From contig CAIYZI010000541.1 of assembly GCA_903930665.1 (NCBI GenBank), positions 1 to 6,597 on the forward strand: 6,597 nucleotides of DNA, written 5' to 3'. Positions within the stretch are counted from its first letter, which is position 1, and every line of letters begins with the position of its first letter. Below are positions 6,115 through 6,597 of the stretch, piece after piece. Under the pieces are notes generated by a model. It was not told the DNA's origin, ran no database searches, and worked only from the letters and a program-made list of their open reading frames with translations. Both the position numbers and the translations under genes were made by a program. Origin of the DNA: an uncultured beta proteobacterium (GTDB taxonomy: Bacteria > Pseudomonadota > Gammaproteobacteria > Burkholderiales > Burkholderiaceae).

Positions 6115-6597
6115 TGATTATCCGGTTAGCCCTGTTTTTTTCATTTTTTATATCTTTTGCAGCGATAAATTTTATTGATTATCACTGGGCTCTATTGTGG
6201 AGCTGGATATTCTCAAGTATTTTTGTAATTTATTATTTAATTCCAACATGTCGTTATATTTATCAAGAAAATACTCGGCTTGATGAGAGATATAAAATTA
6301 CTATAAAAATGTTTTTGACAATATTTTCTGTCTCATTAATTTCTTGGATTCTGCAAGCTCTAGAAATAATAAGTATTCCAAGTGAATACGAGATATCAAT
6401 TATCCGATCAATTGGCCATACATTATATTTATTATTTTATTTCATAGTATTCAACTGTGTTTACGTTTATTTGATAAAAAATGAACGAAATTACTTCTTA
6501 TATTTTAAGTGGATGTTTATATACTCATTTGTATTTATATCCGCATGGGGAATTTATCAGTATATTTCAACTTACGATATAGTGTCCTATAGTGATA
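6114..6597 (+). CDS. Multi-helix membrane protein, probable Wzy polysaccharide polymerase, 3'-truncated by the window edge
   Basis: An ATG at 6114 overlaps the previous stop (TGATG, 6112-6116), and the frame stays open to the right edge, giving 161 residues. The sequence is strongly hydrophobic, with about five helices near residues 2-20, 23-44, 60-80, 94-121 and 127-152. They are separated by short polar loops such as YQENTRLDERYK and IKNERNY. The piece WGIYQYIS after the fifth helix resembles the turn found in O-antigen polymerase/ligase-type (Wzy/WaaL) proteins. Such polymerases join undecaprenyl-linked repeat units at the periplasmic face and show little sequence conservation, so topology and position in the operon carry the call. 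A Wzx flippase or another integral membrane protein is possible. No ribosome-binding site is visible, so translation is probably coupled to the upstream transferase. The DNA is AT-rich with long T runs, as usual for hydrophobic residues. Confidence 0.65.
   Translation, partial: MIIRLALFFSFFISFAAINFIDYHWALLWSWIFSSIFVIYYLIPTCRYIYQENTRLDERYKITIKMFLTIFSVSLISWILQALEIISIPSEYEISIIRSIGHTLYLLFYFIVFNCVYVYLIKNERNYFLYFKWMFIYSFVFISAWGIYQYISTYDIVSYSD

Noticed and set aside
6135..6149. T-rich run as a possible terminator
   Set aside because: No GC-rich hairpin precedes it, and it encodes the first membrane helix of an overlapping gene.

Overview
The window is a stretch of a bacterial surface-polysaccharide locus (O-antigen, capsule or exopolysaccharide). 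Six genes lie tightly packed on the + strand, and both ends are cut through genes. No RNA gene, insertion sequence, CRISPR array, terminator or clear promoter is visible, so the window looks like the interior of one long operon. The gene content (a heptose-type GHMP kinase, a UDP-galactopyranose-mutase-like flavoprotein, three glycosyltransferases and a probable Wzy polymerase) fits a Wzx/Wzy-dependent pathway in a Gram-negative bacterium, probably a proteobacterium. The sequence does not show the genus. DNA is AT-rich throughout and becomes visibly more so towards the 3' end, as is common in laterally exchanged polysaccharide loci.

Layout: (1) 2-592, 3' part of a uridine-kinase-like P-loop kinase, cut by the left edge. 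(2) 582-1565, a GHMP kinase of the D-glycero-D-manno-heptose 7-phosphate kinase (HddA) type. (3) 1604-2893, an FAD-dependent oxidoreductase related to UDP-galactopyranose mutase and protoporphyrinogen oxidase, read from a TTG start placed by a strong Shine-Dalgarno site. (4) 2893-4449, a GT4 glycosyltransferase with an extra C-terminal module. (5) 4439-5302, a GT2 transferase of the rhamnosyltransferase type. (6) 5314-6114, a second GT2 transferase with a C-terminal membrane segment. (7) 6114-end, the N-terminal part of a multi-helix membrane protein, probably the Wzy polymerase, cut by the right edge.

Junctions are an 11-bp overlap, a 38-bp gap, a 1-bp overlap (TAATG), an 11-bp overlap, an 11-bp gap and a 1-bp overlap (TGATG), which implies co-transcription and translational coupling. 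The likely division of labour is that the left genes make or modify an activated sugar (the kinases, then the flavoprotein), the three transferases build the lipid-linked repeat unit at the inner face of the membrane, and the membrane protein polymerises it. Points that merit a second look are the side-by-side pair of unrelated kinases, the uncharacterised mutase-like flavoprotein, the added C-terminal module of the GT4 enzyme, and a C7 tract at the GT4/GT2 overlap where loss of one base would fuse the two transferases.
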